NCBI RefSeq assembly: GCF_000766945.1
Contig: NZ_KN266213.1
Location: 49,370-113,369, forward strand
Source of the DNA: Cellvibrio mixtus subsp. mixtus J3-8
Lineage (GTDB): Bacteria; Pseudomonadota; Gammaproteobacteria; Pseudomonadales; Cellvibrionaceae
Direction: 5' to 3'
DNA: 64,000 bases
The notes under the pieces were generated by a model. That model was not told the origin of the DNA and ran no database searches. It worked only from the letters and a program-made list of their open reading frames with translations. Shown here in pieces: positions 30,636 through 41,107 of the stretch (the first letter of the stretch is position 1; each line of letters starts with the position of its first letter). The position numbers and the translations under genes are program-made.

Positions 30636-31310
30636 TTAAATGCTATCTGGCTCGCGCAGGTTCACGACCTGGATACGCTCGGCCTGTTTAACATCGCGCT
30701 GTGCCGGCATTACCGGGCGATATACACCCTGGTCGCCGCCAACCCAGGTCAATGGGCGACGCTCTTTGCCAATCGATTCCTGCAACAGCATCAAGCCTTG
30801 CAAAAAGGCTTCAGGGCGCGGTGGGCAACCCGGAATATACAGATCGACTGGCAGGAATTTATCCACGCCTTGTACAACCGAATAAATGTCGTACATGCCA
30901 CCGGAGTTCGCACAGGACCCCATGGAGATTACCCATTTTGGTTCGAGCATTTGCTCGTACAAACGCTGAACAACGGGAGCCATCTTGATAAAGCAGGTGC
31001 CGGCCACCACCATCAGGTCTGCCTGGCGGGGTGATGCACGAATTACTTCTGCACCAAAACGCGCGAGGTCGTGTGGCGCGGTAAAGGCCGTTGCCATTTC
31101 CACATAGCAGCAAGACAAACCGAAGTTATAGGGCCACAGGGAATTTTTACGCCCCCAGTTCACGGCACCGTTGATCATGTCATCGAGCTTGCCCATGAAC
31201 ACATTTTTGTGAACCTGATCTTCCGTCGGATCACTTACCCGCTCCCGGGGTTGTTCAGGGTAGCGAATTTCTGAATTGTCGGAATCAATACGCGTCAGGG
31301 TATAGTCCAT
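30636..31310 (-). CDS. nuoB: NADH-quinone oxidoreductase subunit B
   Basis: 224 aa. Holds the terminal cluster N2: the tandem cysteines in [10 protein letters not shown], the Cys in [12 protein letters not shown] and the Cys in [10 protein letters not shown]. It passes electrons to ubiquinone at the NuoD/NuoH interface. The N-terminal ~35 residues are a polar extension. It lies 26 bp after nuoA and 72 bp before nuoCD. Confidence 0.97.
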   Translation of the reverse strand: MDYTLTRIDSDNSEIRYPEQPRERVSDPTEDQVHKNVFMGKLDDMINGAVNWGRKNSLWPYNFGLSCCYVEMATAFTAPHDLARFGAEVIRASPRQADLMVVAGTCFIKMAPVVQRLYEQMLEPKWVISMGSCANSGGMYDIYSVVQGVDKFLPVDLYIPGCPPRPEAFLQGLMLLQESIGKERRPLTWVGGDQGVYRPVMPAQRDVKQAERIQVVNLREPDSI

Positions 31311-31336
31311 CAGGAAAACCTCAGGATGCTTAAAAC

Positions 31337-31774
31337 TTAATTGGAATTGGTAGTTGCTGCAGTCTTTGCATTTGCTTCGTCTTTAATACGACGACGGCGC
31401 GTTTCGGATGACCAATCGAGGGCACCAAGACGCCAGATATAAATAAGACCAACCAGAAGAACAGAAACGAAAATAAAGACTTCAATAAAACCGGGCCAGC
31501 CACTTTCGCGAACGGATACTGACCAGGCGTACAGGAAAAGGGCTTCAATATCGAAAATAACGAAGAACATGGCGATCAAATAAAACTTCGCCGACAGACG
31601 CAGGCGCGCACCGCCTACCGAAACAATACCGGATTCAAAGGGCTCGGTTTTCGCCCTGCCTTTACTGCGGCCACCCATAAACACCGGAATGGCGAGCATA
31701 AATGCACAAATAAAAATAACACCGAAGATATAAACAGCGAAGGACCAGTTATGCGCAATGGCGTCAATTGACAT
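31337..31774 (-). CDS. nuoA: NADH-quinone oxidoreductase subunit A
   Basis: 145 aa from ATG 31774 with GGGAGAT about ten bases upstream; an earlier in-frame start at 31810 would add 12 residues without a site. Three helices with the acidic loop motif [19 protein letters not shown] between helices 1 and 2, and [16 protein letters not shown] in helix 2. The C-terminus is basic, then Ala/Thr-rich. First gene of the operon. Confidence 0.96.
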   Translation of the reverse strand: MSIDAIAHNWSFAVYIFGVIFICAFMLAIPVFMGGRSKGRAKTEPFESGIVSVGGARLRLSAKFYLIAMFFVIFDIEALFLYAWSVSVRESGWPGFIEVFIFVSVLLVGLIYIWRLGALDWSSETRRRRIKDEANAKTAATTNSN

Positions 31775-32403
31775 CAAGTAATCTCCCACAGCGAGCGACG
31801 CAAAATGCAAATAATATGCAAATGATAATTAATCTTATTGCGATAGATGAATGCAAAGCCTATTATGTTGTCATTGAGCAAAAGTGCTCGACAAAAAAGA
31901 CTTATAAAATTTGAGGCTTAAGAAAAATCGGCCGGCATTCTCTATGGATATCAATAAACGGTGTGCAAAAAAGGCGTAAATTCCGTCGTAATAATTCGCA
32001 TTCCGTGCCCAAAAGTGCCTGATCAACCAATATATTTTGAAGACCGCTTAAAGAAACGCCCCGCATTGTAGCAACTATAGAACCAGACTCAAACCTCGAT
32101 GACAAAAAAGTTTCATGTATTTGAAGCACTTACTGCAAAAAATTTCGATTCGCGATGAAAAACCGATTAATAAATAACCGCTTTGATTTTATTTGTTCGA
32201 TTTCATACTAGAGGCCCGCTCTCATACAGGTACAATGCTGGCCGGATAAATCAGTGTAGATCCGGTTGATAGAAGTGAATCTCGTCCTGTTTCAATCAAT
32301 CGATTTATTAAAGCCACCCTGAACGCATTCAACATTCAAATGTTCATATTTATGGCAGCTATTCATATCCGATATTTTTATTTAATGGCTATCCAGGTTC
32401 TCT
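31775..32403. other. Divergent intergenic region between nuoA and mfd
   Basis: 629 AT-rich bases. Both promoters must lie here, but no sigma-70 pair convinced me. Two copies of ATGCAAAT (31805-31812 and 31816-31823), spaced by one DNA turn, lie about 30 bp upstream of nuoA and could be a regulator site. A 75-codon ORF at 31902-32129 (minus) has no recognisable product or ribosome-binding site and is not called. Confidence 0.5.
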
Positions 32404-35400
32404 ATGGTTTTACATTCACTTGCGACTCCTCCATTGTCACATCGCCCCGGCAACCGGCAATCATGGGGGCAATTACACGGCTCCGCACAATCCCTTGCCA
32501 TCGTAAATGCTGCTTTAACCTATAAAGGATTGAGCCTGGTCATCACAGCAGATACCAGCACTGCTATTCGATTGGAAAGTGAATTATCTTTTTTTGCAAA
32601 AAATCAGGAGCATCTCGCTGTTCTGCATTTAGCCGATTGGGAGACGCTTCCCTATGACACCATCTCGCCACATCAAGATATTATTTCCGAACGCCTCAGC
32701 ACACTCTACAAATTACCGTCCATCAAACAGGGCATCTTGATTGTTCCGATAACTACCCTGTTACAACGCCTGATGCCGCAATCTTATTTAATTGGCAATA
32801 GCCTGATGGTGTCAGTAGGAGAACAAATAGATACCAACCAATTGCGGCAAAACCTGGAGCGCGCCGGCTACCATTGCGTGAATACAGTTTATGAACACGG
32901 CGAATTCGCCGTGCGCGGTTCGCTGATGGATATTTATCCAATGGGCAGCCACCAGCCCTATCGTATCGATTTGTTCGATGACGAAATTGAAAGCTTGCGC
33001 ACTTTCGATCCCGAAACGCAATTAACAATAGACAAAGTAGAAAAAATCCAGCTTCTCCCTGCAAAAGAATTTCCACTGAATAAAACCGGCATTAATTTAT
33101 TTAAACAGCAGTGGCTTGAACGTTTCGATGTAAACCATAAAGCCTGCCCGGTTTTCCAGGATATAAGCGCCGGTATTTCACCGCCGGGTATCGAATATTA
33201 TCTGCCATTATTTTTTGATGCGTGCAGCACATTATTTGATTACCTTCCACAAAACACCCAAGTCTATGCACTGGGCGATATTGAAAAATCTGCCGAAAAT
33301 TTCTGGGTGGAATTACTGCGCCGTTACGAAAGCCGCCGTGTAGATCCATTGCGTCCATTGCTCGCGCCGCGCGATATTTATCTGGCGATTGATGAAGTAT
33401 TCGGCCATTTAAAAAATTACTGCAGGACTTTTATAAGTTCGGCAACGTTGGATACTAAAGAAGGCAACATCAATTTCAATACCACCCTGCCGCCATCATT
33501 ACCAATTCGTGCACAAGCAGAAAATCCCCTTGCTGCAATCCATGCGTTTTTGATGGAGTTTGATGGCCGCGTACTATTTTGTGCTGAATCTGCTGGCCGT
33601 CGCGAAACTTTATTGGAACTATTGGGGCGAATCCGCATTCGCCCCACGTCGGTGGATAACTGGGAAGATTTTTATACCAGTAGCGAAAAGCTGGCGATCA
33701 CCGTTGCACCACTTGAACAAGGCTTGCTACAAACAGAGCCTAAATTAACACTGATTGCGGAATCGCAATTATTTGGTGAGCGAATCCAGCAACAGCGCCG
33801 CCGCCAAAAATCGCAAGACAATGCCGATATGGTGGTGAAAAACCTCACCGAATTAAAAATCGGTGCGGCAGTTGTACACATTGATCATGGTGTGGGTCGC
33901 TATCGCGGTTTGGAAACCATCACTATTGATAATCAAACCAATGAATTTTTAACGCTGGAGTATGCTGACGAAGCCAAGCTTTACGTTCCAGTGACTAATT
34001 TGCATTTGATTAGCCGTTACAGTGGCGCTGAAGACGATCTCGCACCATTGCATCGATTGGGCAGTGAATCCTGGCAAAAAGCGCGCAAAAAAGCGGCCGA
34101 GCAAATTCGCGATACTGCGGCTGAACTACTCGACGTTTATGCGCGCCGCGCCGCGCGCAAAGGTTTTGCGTTTCCCAATCCACAGACAGCTTACGAAGCA
34201 TTTTCTGCAAGCTTTCCATTTGAGGAAACACCAGACCAACAACGTGCCATTGAGTCGGTTGTTAACGATATGCTGTCCAATAAACCTATGGATCGCCTCG
34301 TGTGTGGCGATGTAGGTTTTGGTAAAACCGAAGTGGCGATGCGCGCGGCATTTGTGGCAAGCCATGGTGGCAAACAAGTGGCGATACTTGCCCCGACCAC
34401 CCTGCTCGCCCAGCAACATTACGAATCCTTAAAAGACCGCTTCGCTGAATGGCCAATTACGGTGGAAGTGTTGTCACGCTTCCGCACAACAAAAGAAGTA
34501 AATCAAGTATTGGATCGCGTTGCCGAAGGAAAAGTCGATATCGTGGTCGGTACGCACAAATTATTGCAGCCGGATATTAAATTCAAAAATCTTGGCTTGT
34601 TAATTATCGATGAAGAACATCGCTTCGGTGTGCGGCAAAAGGAGCAAATGAAAGCCATGCGCGCCGAGATTGATATTCTTACACTGACCGCCACACCCAT
34701 TCCGCGCACATTGAATATGTCGATGGCAGGCATTCGCGATTTATCGATTATCGCCACACCACCCGCGCGTCGGCTTTCAGTAAAAACATTTGTGCGCACA
34801 TTTGATGAAGCCACGATTAAAGAAGCAATCCTGCGGGAAATACTACGCGGTGGCCAGGTGTACTACCTGCACAATGAAGTCGATACGATTGAAAAAACCG
34901 CGCGCGATTTGCAGGAATTAATTCCTGAGGCGCGTATCGCTGTTGGCCACGGGCAAATGCGCGAGCGCGACCTGGAACGGGTGATGAGCGATTTCTACCA
35001 CAAGCGCTTCAATATTATGGTGTGTACGACGATTATCGAAACCGGTATCGATATTCCCAGCGCCAACACTATTATTATTAACCGCGCCGATAAATTCGGA
35101 TTGGCACAATTGCATCAACTGCGCGGCCGCGTGGGTCGTTCGCACCATCAGGCTTACGCCTATTTATTAACGCCGGATCGTCGCAGCATGACTGACGATG
35201 CAGTAAAACGCCTTGAAGCAATTAGCGCGGCAGAAGACCTGGGCGCGGGCTTTACCCTGGCAACGTACGATATGGAAATTCGCGGCGCCGGCGAGCTGCT
35301 CGGCGAAGAACAAAGCGGCCAGATCCAGACGATTGGATTCTCGCTCTACATGGATATGTTGGACCGCGCGGTAAAAGCCATTCGCCAGGGCAAGCAAGCT

Positions 35401-35868
35401 GACCTGGAAAAAGCACTGAGTGAAGCCATCGAAATTAATTTGCGTATACCGGCACTCATCCCTGCGGATTATTTGCCCGATGTGCATACGCGCCTGGTTA
35501 TGTATAAACGGCTTGCGAATGCGCAAAACGAAGATGCACTGCGCGATTTGCAAGTGGAAATGATCGACCGTTTTGGTTTGTTGCCGGAACCAATCAAAAA
35601 TTTATTCCGCGTCACCCAGATTAAAATCAATGCCGAAGCGATTGGTATTACCAAACTGGAAGCCAACAATCGCGGCGGTAAAGTGGAATTTGCGGGTGAT
35701 ACCCGCGTAGATCCATTGCAAATTGTTAAACTGGTGCAAAGCCAACCGCGCGTCTACAAACTGGAAGGTGCTAGCCAGTTGAAATTTACAATGGATATGG
35801 AAAGTACCGAAAAACGCATCCAGTCAGTGATGGATTTATTAACGTATCTCACACCCAAAACGCTCTAA
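32404..35868 (+). CDS. mfd: Transcription-repair coupling factor Mfd
   Basis: 1154 aa, full length. It removes stalled RNA polymerase and recruits UvrA. Order of parts: UvrB-like module (about 1-340) with DLFDDEIESLRTFDPETQ, the CarD-like polymerase-interacting domain (about 480-550, GAAVVHIDHGVGRYRGLE), superfamily-2 motor with Walker A CGDVGFGKTEVAMRA, DEEHRFGVRQKEQ, TLTATPIPRTLNMS, QLHQLRGRVGRS, and the C-terminal TRCF domain (about 1000-1100). The start ATG has only a weak AGG upstream. Confidence 0.97.
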   Translation: MVLHSLATPPLSHRPGNRQSWGQLHGSAQSLAIVNAALTYKGLSLVITADTSTAIRLESELSFFAKNQEHLAVLHLADWETLPYDTISPHQDIISERLSTLYKLPSIKQGILIVPITTLLQRLMPQSYLIGNSLMVSVGEQIDTNQLRQNLERAGYHCVNTVYEHGEFAVRGSLMDIYPMGSHQPYRIDLFDDEIESLRTFDPETQLTIDKVEKIQLLPAKEFPLNKTGINLFKQQWLERFDVNHKACPVFQDISAGISPPGIEYYLPLFFDACSTLFDYLPQNTQVYALGDIEKSAENFWVELLRRYESRRVDPLRPLLAPRDIYLAIDEVFGHLKNYCRTFISSATLDTKEGNINFNTTLPPSLPIRAQAENPLAAIHAFLMEFDGRVLFCAESAGRRETLLELLGRIRIRPTSVDNWEDFYTSSEKLAITVAPLEQGLLQTEPKLTLIAESQLFGERIQQQRRRQKSQDNADMVVKNLTELKIGAAVVHIDHGVGRYRGLETITIDNQTNEFLTLEYADEAKLYVPVTNLHLISRYSGAEDDLAPLHRLGSESWQKARKKAAEQIRDTAAELLDVYARRAARKGFAFPNPQTAYEAFSASFPFEETPDQQRAIESVVNDMLSNKPMDRLVCGDVGFGKTEVAMRAAFVASHGGKQVAILAPTTLLAQQHYESLKDRFAEWPITVEVLSRFRTTKEVNQVLDRVAEGKVDIVVGTHKLLQPDIKFKNLGLLIIDEEHRFGVRQKEQMKAMRAEIDILTLTATPIPRTLNMSMAGIRDLSIIATPPARRLSVKTFVRTFDEATIKEAILREILRGGQVYYLHNEVDTIEKTARDLQELIPEARIAVGHGQMRERDLERVMSDFYHKRFNIMVCTTIIETGIDIPSANTIIINRADKFGLAQLHQLRGRVGRSHHQAYAYLLTPDRRSMTDDAVKRLEAISAAEDLGAGFTLATYDMEIRGAGELLGEEQSGQIQTIGFSLYMDMLDRAVKAIRQGKQADLEKALSEAIEINLRIPALIPADYLPDVHTRLVMYKRLANAQNEDALRDLQVEMIDRFGLLPEPIKNLFRVTQIKINAEAIGITKLEANNRGGKVEFAGDTRVDPLQIVKLVQSQPRVYKLEGASQLKFTMDMESTEKRIQSVMDLLTYLTPKTL

Positions 35869-35907
35869 TGCAAAAAAACATGGCGCTTACAGTCAGGTAA
35901 AAATCTT

Positions 35908-36747
35908 ATGATGTATTTCTGTAAAAAATTGTACCAGTCATTGATGGGATTAGCCACGCTGCTATTAGTAAGCAACTCCCTTCATGCTCAACAAAGCGCA
36001 AGCAATCATGAAGGCTGGTACCAGGTTGAATTAATTGTATTTGCACGCAAGGAAGATACATCGCAGGAACATTGGCCAAGCAATATTAAATTGCGCTATC
36101 CGGGTGACTGGGTGGAATTAAAAGATCCCGCAATGAGCGACGTTAAAATTGATTTAACGAAAGAAGCTTTTTATCGCCTGCCTGCCAGCGAACGCCAATT
36201 AAATGCCCAGGCGCAAAAGCTGGAACGCAATGGCCGCTTTGAACTTTTGTTCCACAGTGCATGGCGGCAAATCATTACTAATAAAAAATCTTCCAAGGCA
36301 ATTCTTATTAGCGGTGGGCCAACCTCAGGGAAACACCAGGCGCTGGAAGGCAGTATTCGTGTGAGTGTGGCAACTTATCTGGAATTGCAAACCAATTTAT
36401 GGTTTTCACAATTTGATTTGAATGTCGGACAAGAAGTGACTCAAAGCTGGCCGGAAATTCCATTGCGTCCCAATTACCCTGCAGTGGGAGGAAACACGTT
36501 ATCACTGGATTCAGATCTCGAATTGGATCAGGCTCTGGCCAAAGAAAACCAGCAAGGAATAAGTGCAAATGTGGATTCGGGCACTGCTGCTAAAACTAAT
36601 GGCGCAGTACCAGAGTACATCACTCGACAAATTATTTTATTGCAGCAAGAACGGGATATGCGTAGTGGAGAAATACATTACATTGATCATCCGGTGCTGG
36701 GAGTTATAGTTCAAGTCACGCCTTATCCACCAACAACCTTGCAATAA
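35908..36747 (+). CDS. csiV: CsiV-family periplasmic protein
   Basis: 279 aa. Signal peptide to about residue 27 (LATLLLVSNSLHA-QQ). The motif GWYQVELIVFARK and a repeated barrel-like pattern, with the C-terminal IHYIDHPVLGVIVQVTPY, are typical of CsiV (PF10972), a peptidoglycan-binding protein first tied to growth with D-amino acids in Vibrio. It directly follows mfd (39 bp), the same neighbour as in Pseudomonas as I recall. A terminator comes 8 bases after the stop. Confidence 0.82.
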   Translation: MMYFCKKLYQSLMGLATLLLVSNSLHAQQSASNHEGWYQVELIVFARKEDTSQEHWPSNIKLRYPGDWVELKDPAMSDVKIDLTKEAFYRLPASERQLNAQAQKLERNGRFELLFHSAWRQIITNKKSSKAILISGGPTSGKHQALEGSIRVSVATYLELQTNLWFSQFDLNVGQEVTQSWPEIPLRPNYPAVGGNTLSLDSDLELDQALAKENQQGISANVDSGTAAKTNGAVPEYITRQIILLQQERDMRSGEIHYIDHPVLGVIVQVTPYPPTTLQ

Positions 36748-36754
36748 AACTGCA

Positions 36755-36789
36755 AAATAAAAACCCCGGTAGAACCGGGGTTTTTATTT
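36755..36789. terminator. Bidirectional terminator between csiV and the cold-shock gene
   Basis: AAAACCCCGGT-AGA-ACCGGGGTTTT is a perfect stem flanked by A-rich and T-rich runs. It serves convergent csiV (plus) and the cold-shock gene (minus). Confidence 0.93.
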
Positions 36790-36823
36790 GTCACTCTCTA
36801 TTTCCCAACTCTCGAAAGACGTC

Positions 36824-37042
36824 TTAGCCCAGCAAAACTACATCTTCTGCCTGAAGGCCTTTATCGCCTTTTTGCAGCTGAAACTCCACATTCTGACCTT
36901 CAGCTAGGGAGCGGTAACCTTCCGCACGGATATTTCGGTAATGCACGAAAATATCCTCGCCTCCTTCTCCTCTGGTTATAAACCCATATCCACGCACGTT
37001 ATTAAACCATTTAACAGTGCCAATCTCACGATCTGTCGTCAT
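36824..37042 (-). CDS. Cold-shock-domain RNA-binding protein
   Basis: 72 aa from ATG 37042, preceded by AGAGGTG seven bases upstream. A single cold-shock domain with RNP1 as KWFNNVRGYGFI and RNP2 as DIFVHYRNI. The RNP1 differs from the usual KWFNxxKGFGFI by Arg and Tyr, which keeps charge and aromaticity. It binds single-stranded RNA/DNA. The ~190-bp upstream region (37043-37232) is AT-rich and could be a long leader as in many csp genes, but no structure was proven. Confidence 0.93.
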   Translation of the reverse strand: MTTDREIGTVKWFNNVRGYGFITRGEGGEDIFVHYRNIRAEGYRSLAEGQNVEFQLQKGDKGLQAEDVVLLG

Positions 37043-37232
37043 ATGAAACACCTCTACAGCCTTGATGCTTTATTGTTATTTGCTCGGTTTGTCTCATCCG
37101 TTGATCGCCAGCACAGCAGGCCAGCAGCTATCCAGAACTAACAGGCATTAGTAATTAGAACCAAAATACCTGAGTTAACAGATATTAACAAAACCAGGAA
37201 ATAAGAGGTGACTTTTTTGTTGCTTCTGCAAA

Positions 37233-37970
37233 TCAAATTGTATTTTTTGCAAATATAAAAATAGTTTTCTTAATATTATTCATACCTGAAGCAAGAATCT
37301 GCATCATCTCAGCAATACTCAGTTCCTGATCCGCAAGACCTGCCCCCCAGTTCACGACCAAACACAACGCGGCATAATCCATTGCAAGTTCGCGAGCAAG
37401 TGCAGCTTCTGGCATGGCTGTCATTCCCACAAGATCGCATCCGTCACGAATCAGGCGCTGGATTTCCGCCGCCGTTTCCAAACGCGGCCCTTGGGTGCAG
37501 CCATAAATGCCCTGCGCCTGGAAAGGTAACCTGGCTTCTGTTAAAGAATTTATCAACTGATCACGCAAGCGTGCGCTATAGGGATGAGTAAAATCGATAT
37601 GGTTGACATAACCATCCAATAAAAAGTTAAAACTTTGTTCGCGCCCCCAGGTGTAATCGATTACCTGGTGCGGCACCACAAAAGTTCCCGGCGCTATTCC
37701 ATCGCCCATTCCCCCGACAGCATTAATCGCGAGGATTTGTTTAACACCAACTTCTTTTAACGCCCAAATATTTGCGCGGTAATTAATTAAATGGGGCGGT
37801 AACTTATGACCTTTACCATGGCGAGGAAGAAATATCAGCGACTGATTTTCGATGCGGGCAAATGTCAGCGGCGCAGAACATTCACCATAAGGAGTTGATA
37901 AAAAACGCTCTTCGATAATTTCCAATTCGGGAAATTGATTTAAACCTGAACCACCAATAACAGCGAGCAT
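37233..37970 (-). CDS. Purine nucleoside phosphorylase family, probable S-methyl-5'-thioinosine phosphorylase
   Basis: 245 aa. PNP/MTAP-type phosphorylase: phosphate-binding GGSGLNQF near 6-13 and FLPRHGKGHKLPPHLINYRA near 52-70, then AINAVGG and GMTAMPEAALARE. The base-recognition loop reads VVNWGAG; an Asn here, where methylthioadenosine phosphorylases have Asp, favours 6-oxopurines. It therefore resembles the Pseudomonas methylthioinosine enzyme, which splits methylthioinosine to hypoxanthine. Three bases after hpt, whose product converts hypoxanthine to IMP, this makes biochemical sense. A general purine nucleoside phosphorylase remains possible. Confidence 0.85.
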   Translation of the reverse strand: MLAVIGGSGLNQFPELEIIEERFLSTPYGECSAPLTFARIENQSLIFLPRHGKGHKLPPHLINYRANIWALKEVGVKQILAINAVGGMGDGIAPGTFVVPHQVIDYTWGREQSFNFLLDGYVNHIDFTHPYSARLRDQLINSLTEARLPFQAQGIYGCTQGPRLETAAEIQRLIRDGCDLVGMTAMPEAALARELAMDYAALCLVVNWGAGLADQELSIAEMMQILASGMNNIKKTIFIFAKNTI

Positions 37971-37973
37971 CTA

Positions 37974-38519
37974 CTATTCCTTGCAAGCAAAAATACCAGG
38001 CGCATTGCGCCAGTAATTGTGATAATCCATTCCAAAACCAAATACATATTTATCGGGAATATCCAACGCGCTGTAATCGGCAGCGATAGGCGCAGTGTAT
38101 CCAGCAATTCTTTTAGTCCCTAATACAGCGATGCTTACACTCAACGCACCTTCATTCAGGCAATGCTCAACAATTGCCTTTAGGGTAATACCCTGGTCCA
38201 ATAAATCGTCCACTAACAAAATATGTCGCCCGCCCAAAGCGACTTCCGGTTTCCGCTTCCATATCAAATTATTTCCTTGCAATGCCCCTTGATAACGCGT
38301 CGCGTGCACGTAATCAATTTCGAGCAGGAAATCCAGGCGTGGTAATAAATATCCGAGCGTTGCCAGGCTGCCGTTCATAACCCCTAATACCAATGGATTT
38401 TTATCGGCAAAGTTCTGCGTTATAGGTTCAACTATTTTATCCAATGCAGCTTCAACGTCTTGCAAAGAAAAAATAATTTCTGCATCGGAATAAATTTGCT
38501 GGAGCGTATTCAGGTCCAT
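37974..38519 (-). CDS. hpt: Hypoxanthine-guanine phosphoribosyltransferase
   Basis: 181 aa. The PRPP-binding motif HILLVDDLLDQGITLKAI is at about 98-115; an N-terminal flexible region contains LGVMNGSLATLGYLL, and the C-terminal part holds DKYVFGFGMDYHNYWRN, the purine-binding end. It makes IMP or GMP from hypoxanthine or guanine and PRPP in the cytoplasm. It is placed between mgsA (14 bp) and the phosphorylase gene (3 bp), apparently one transcript. Confidence 0.93.
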   Translation of the reverse strand: MDLNTLQQIYSDAEIIFSLQDVEAALDKIVEPITQNFADKNPLVLGVMNGSLATLGYLLPRLDFLLEIDYVHATRYQGALQGNNLIWKRKPEVALGGRHILLVDDLLDQGITLKAIVEHCLNEGALSVSIAVLGTKRIAGYTAPIAADYSALDIPDKYVFGFGMDYHNYWRNAPGIFACKE

Positions 38520-38533
38520 AGCTAGCCTATCAA

Positions 38534-38998
38534 TTAAGTAGTTTGCGCACGCTTGGCCATATAAGCCGCGTAATCAGGTACAGAATGAGAAGACTCAAGG
38601 TTAAATAGCGGCGATGCCACAATAAAATCAGCAGAACTCTGATTACAAGCAACCGGAATATTCCATACCGCTGCGATGCGCAATAACGCTTTCACATCAG
38701 GATCATGCGGCATCGGTTCGAAAGGGTCCCAGAAAAAAATCAACATATCCACTTTGCCCTCGGTAATGAGCGCCCCCACTTGTTGGTCTCCCCCCATTGG
38801 GCCGGAAATTAATTTATTAATGGCGAGGCCGGCTTCTTTTTCAATTAGAGTGCCGGTAGTACCAGTGGCATAGAGCGTATGCTTTTGTAAATCGGCGCGA
38901 TGTTTTTGGCACCAGCCCAATAAATCTTTCTTTTTGTTATCGTGCGCAACCAGCGCAATGGATTTTGCAGCAGGCAAACTGATTTCTTTGTATTCCAT
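38534..38998 (-). CDS. mgsA: Methylglyoxal synthase
   Basis: 154 aa, the usual size. It turns dihydroxyacetone phosphate into methylglyoxal and phosphate, a bypass of lower glycolysis under phosphate shortage. [33 protein letters not shown] and [20 protein letters not shown] contain the phosphate-binding residues and the catalytic aspartate region. First gene of mgsA-hpt-phosphorylase; the htpG terminator separates it from htpG. Confidence 0.96.
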   Translation of the reverse strand: MEYKEISLPAAKSIALVAHDNKKKDLLGWCQKHRADLQKHTLYATGTTGTLIEKEAGLAINKLISGPMGGDQQVGALITEGKVDMLIFFWDPFEPMPHDPDVKALLRIAAVWNIPVACNQSSADFIVASPLFNLESSHSVPDYAAYMAKRAQTT

Positions 38999-39051
38999 AA
39001 ACCTATACCTTATAAAAGCTGCGCCGTAATTAGCGGTAAAAAGTGGCAGGC

Positions 39052-39088
39052 AAAAAAAATGACCTTGCTTGATTATAGCAAGGTCATT
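39052..39088 (-). terminator. Terminator of htpG
   Basis: GACCTTGCT (39061-39069) and AGCAAGGTC (39077-39085) form a perfect 9-bp stem. On the minus strand it is followed by ATTTTTTTT. Confidence 0.9.
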
Positions 39089-39133
39089 TTGAATAACACT
39101 ATAAAGCCAAAAATGGCTTCAAAGACATAACAA

Positions 39134-41041
39134 TTAGTGACTCAACTCCAACAACAGCTTATTCAAGCGCTGTACGTAAGCCGCAGGGTCTTGCAATTGT
39201 GCGCCTTCTGCCAAGTTGGCTTGATCAAACAGGATATGCGCCAAATCACCAAAACGGCTATCGTTAGCTTCTGTTTCAAGCTTCTTCACTAATGGATGAT
39301 CCGGGTTCAACTCAAAGATGGGTTTTGCATCCGGTACTTTTTGGCCTGCCGATTCCAGAATACGGCGCATCTGTGCACCCATATCAAATTGGCCAACTAC
39401 TACACACGCCGGTGAATCGGTCAAGCGGTGGGTAATCCGCACTTCAGAAACTTCTTCGCCTAATGCAGTTTTCACACGCTCCAGCAATGGCTTAAGTTGC
39501 TCAGCCACTTTTTCCTGTGCTTGTTTTTCCTCTTCGGTATCCAGTTTACCCAGATCCAATTCGCCCTTGCCTACATCCTGGAAGTTTTTGCCTTCAAATT
39601 CTTGCAAATGGCTCATCAGCCATTCGTCAACACGATCCGACAACAACAATACCTCAATGCCCTTCTTACGGAATACTTCCAAATGAGGGCTGCTCTTTGC
39701 AGTGTTGAAATTTTCGGCAGCGATGTAATAAATTTTTTCCTGGCCTTCTTTCATGCGCGCCACATAATCATCGAGCGAATTATTTTGCTCGGCGGTGTCA
39801 GTGTGAGTAGAAGCAAAACGCAATAACTTGGCAATTTTTTCGCGGTTCGCAAAATCTTCTGCCGGACCTTCTTTAATAACCTGACCAAATTCCTTCCAGA
39901 AAGTGGTGTAATTTTCCGGTTCGCTTTTCGCCATTTTGCCCAGCATATCCAATACACGTTTGGTCAACGCAGAGCGCATTGACTCGATGTTAGGATCTTT
40001 CTGCAAAATTTCGCGCGATACATTCAGACTCAAATCGTTGGAATCCACAACGCCTTTAATGAAGCGCAAGTACAAAGGCAGGAATTGTTCTGCATCATCC
40101 ATAATAAAAGTGCGTTGAACATACAATTTCAAACCACGCGATGCATCGCGGTTATATAAATCATAAGGCGCGCGCGCGGGAATGTAGAGCAGGCTGGTGT
40201 AATCCAGATTACCTTCCACGCGATTGTGGCTCCAACTCAATGGGTCAGTAAAATCGTGGCTTACATGCTTATAAAATTCTTTATATTCTTCATCGGTCAC
40301 ATCAGAACGTGAACGTGTCCAGAGCGCCGTGGCAGTATTAATTACTTCATCTTCCGGCTCAGCAGTGCTCGATGCATCTTCCCCCGCCGGAGTTTGTTTT
40401 TGCATAACAACCGGAATGGCAATGTGATCGGAATATTTTTTGATGATGGAGCGCAAACGCCAGTGGTCAGCAAATTCCAGTGCATCATCTTTTAAATGCA
40501 GTTCAACGGTCATACCGCGTCCGGCCTTTTCCACCGATTCAACCGTAAACTCCGCATCACCGGAACATTCCCAACGCACCGCTTCATCAGGCGCAGCGCC
40601 AGCACGGCGAGTCGTCACGACAACGCGATCTGCAACAATAAATGCAGAATAGAAACCCACACCAAACTGGCCAATTAATTGGGCATCTTTTTTCTGGTCG
40701 CCCGACAATTTTTGCATAAATTGCGCAGTACCGGATTTAGCAATAGTGCCCAGATTTTCGATCACCTCAGCACGCGACATACCAATACCGTTATCGCTGA
40801 TGGTGAGGGTTTTAGCATCTTTATCAAAACTGATACGGATCTTGAGCTCAGTATCACCTTCATATAAATCGCCGTTGGAAACCGCTTCAAATCGCAGCTT
40901 ATCAGCTGCATCCGAGGCGTTGGAAACCAGCTCACGCAGGAAAATTTCCTTGTTTGAATACAATGAATGGATCATCAAATGCAGCAATTGCTTGGCTTCT
41001 GTCTGAAAGCCACGGGTCTCTTTGCGGGCATCAACGGTCAT
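39134..41041 (-). CDS. htpG: Chaperone HtpG (bacterial Hsp90)
   Basis: 635 aa, full length. ATP-driven dimeric chaperone. The N-terminal GHKL ATPase domain shows [14 protein letters not shown] (Glu/Asn), [10 protein letters not shown] and [17 protein letters not shown]; the middle domain starts near residue 230 with [20 protein letters not shown] and carries the conserved Arg loop ([17 protein letters not shown]); the C-terminal dimerisation domain ends at LLLELSH. Upstream is a sigma-32 type promoter and downstream a strong terminator, so it is a single-gene heat-shock unit. Confidence 0.98.
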   Translation of the reverse strand: MTVDARKETRGFQTEAKQLLHLMIHSLYSNKEIFLRELVSNASDAADKLRFEAVSNGDLYEGDTELKIRISFDKDAKTLTISDNGIGMSRAEVIENLGTIAKSGTAQFMQKLSGDQKKDAQLIGQFGVGFYSAFIVADRVVVTTRRAGAAPDEAVRWECSGDAEFTVESVEKAGRGMTVELHLKDDALEFADHWRLRSIIKKYSDHIAIPVVMQKQTPAGEDASSTAEPEDEVINTATALWTRSRSDVTDEEYKEFYKHVSHDFTDPLSWSHNRVEGNLDYTSLLYIPARAPYDLYNRDASRGLKLYVQRTFIMDDAEQFLPLYLRFIKGVVDSNDLSLNVSREILQKDPNIESMRSALTKRVLDMLGKMAKSEPENYTTFWKEFGQVIKEGPAEDFANREKIAKLLRFASTHTDTAEQNNSLDDYVARMKEGQEKIYYIAAENFNTAKSSPHLEVFRKKGIEVLLLSDRVDEWLMSHLQEFEGKNFQDVGKGELDLGKLDTEEEKQAQEKVAEQLKPLLERVKTALGEEVSEVRITHRLTDSPACVVVGQFDMGAQMRRILESAGQKVPDAKPIFELNPDHPLVKKLETEANDSRFGDLAHILFDQANLAEGAQLQDPAAYVQRLNKLLLELSH

Positions 41042-41107
41042 TTTGTCGAACTCCTGGTTACATGCACGAATTTACTAGGGAAACAGCCTTTGCAGGCGAG
41101 TGAGGAC

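Noticed and set aside
31816..31840. Fur-like AT-rich sequence upstream of nuoA
   Set aside because: Comparison with the 19-bp consensus gives a poor match on the second half; AT-richness alone explains it.
31902..32129. 75-codon minus-strand ORF upstream of nuoA
   Set aside because: There is no ribosome-binding site, no recognisable motif and no coding-like composition; it remains possible but is unsupported.
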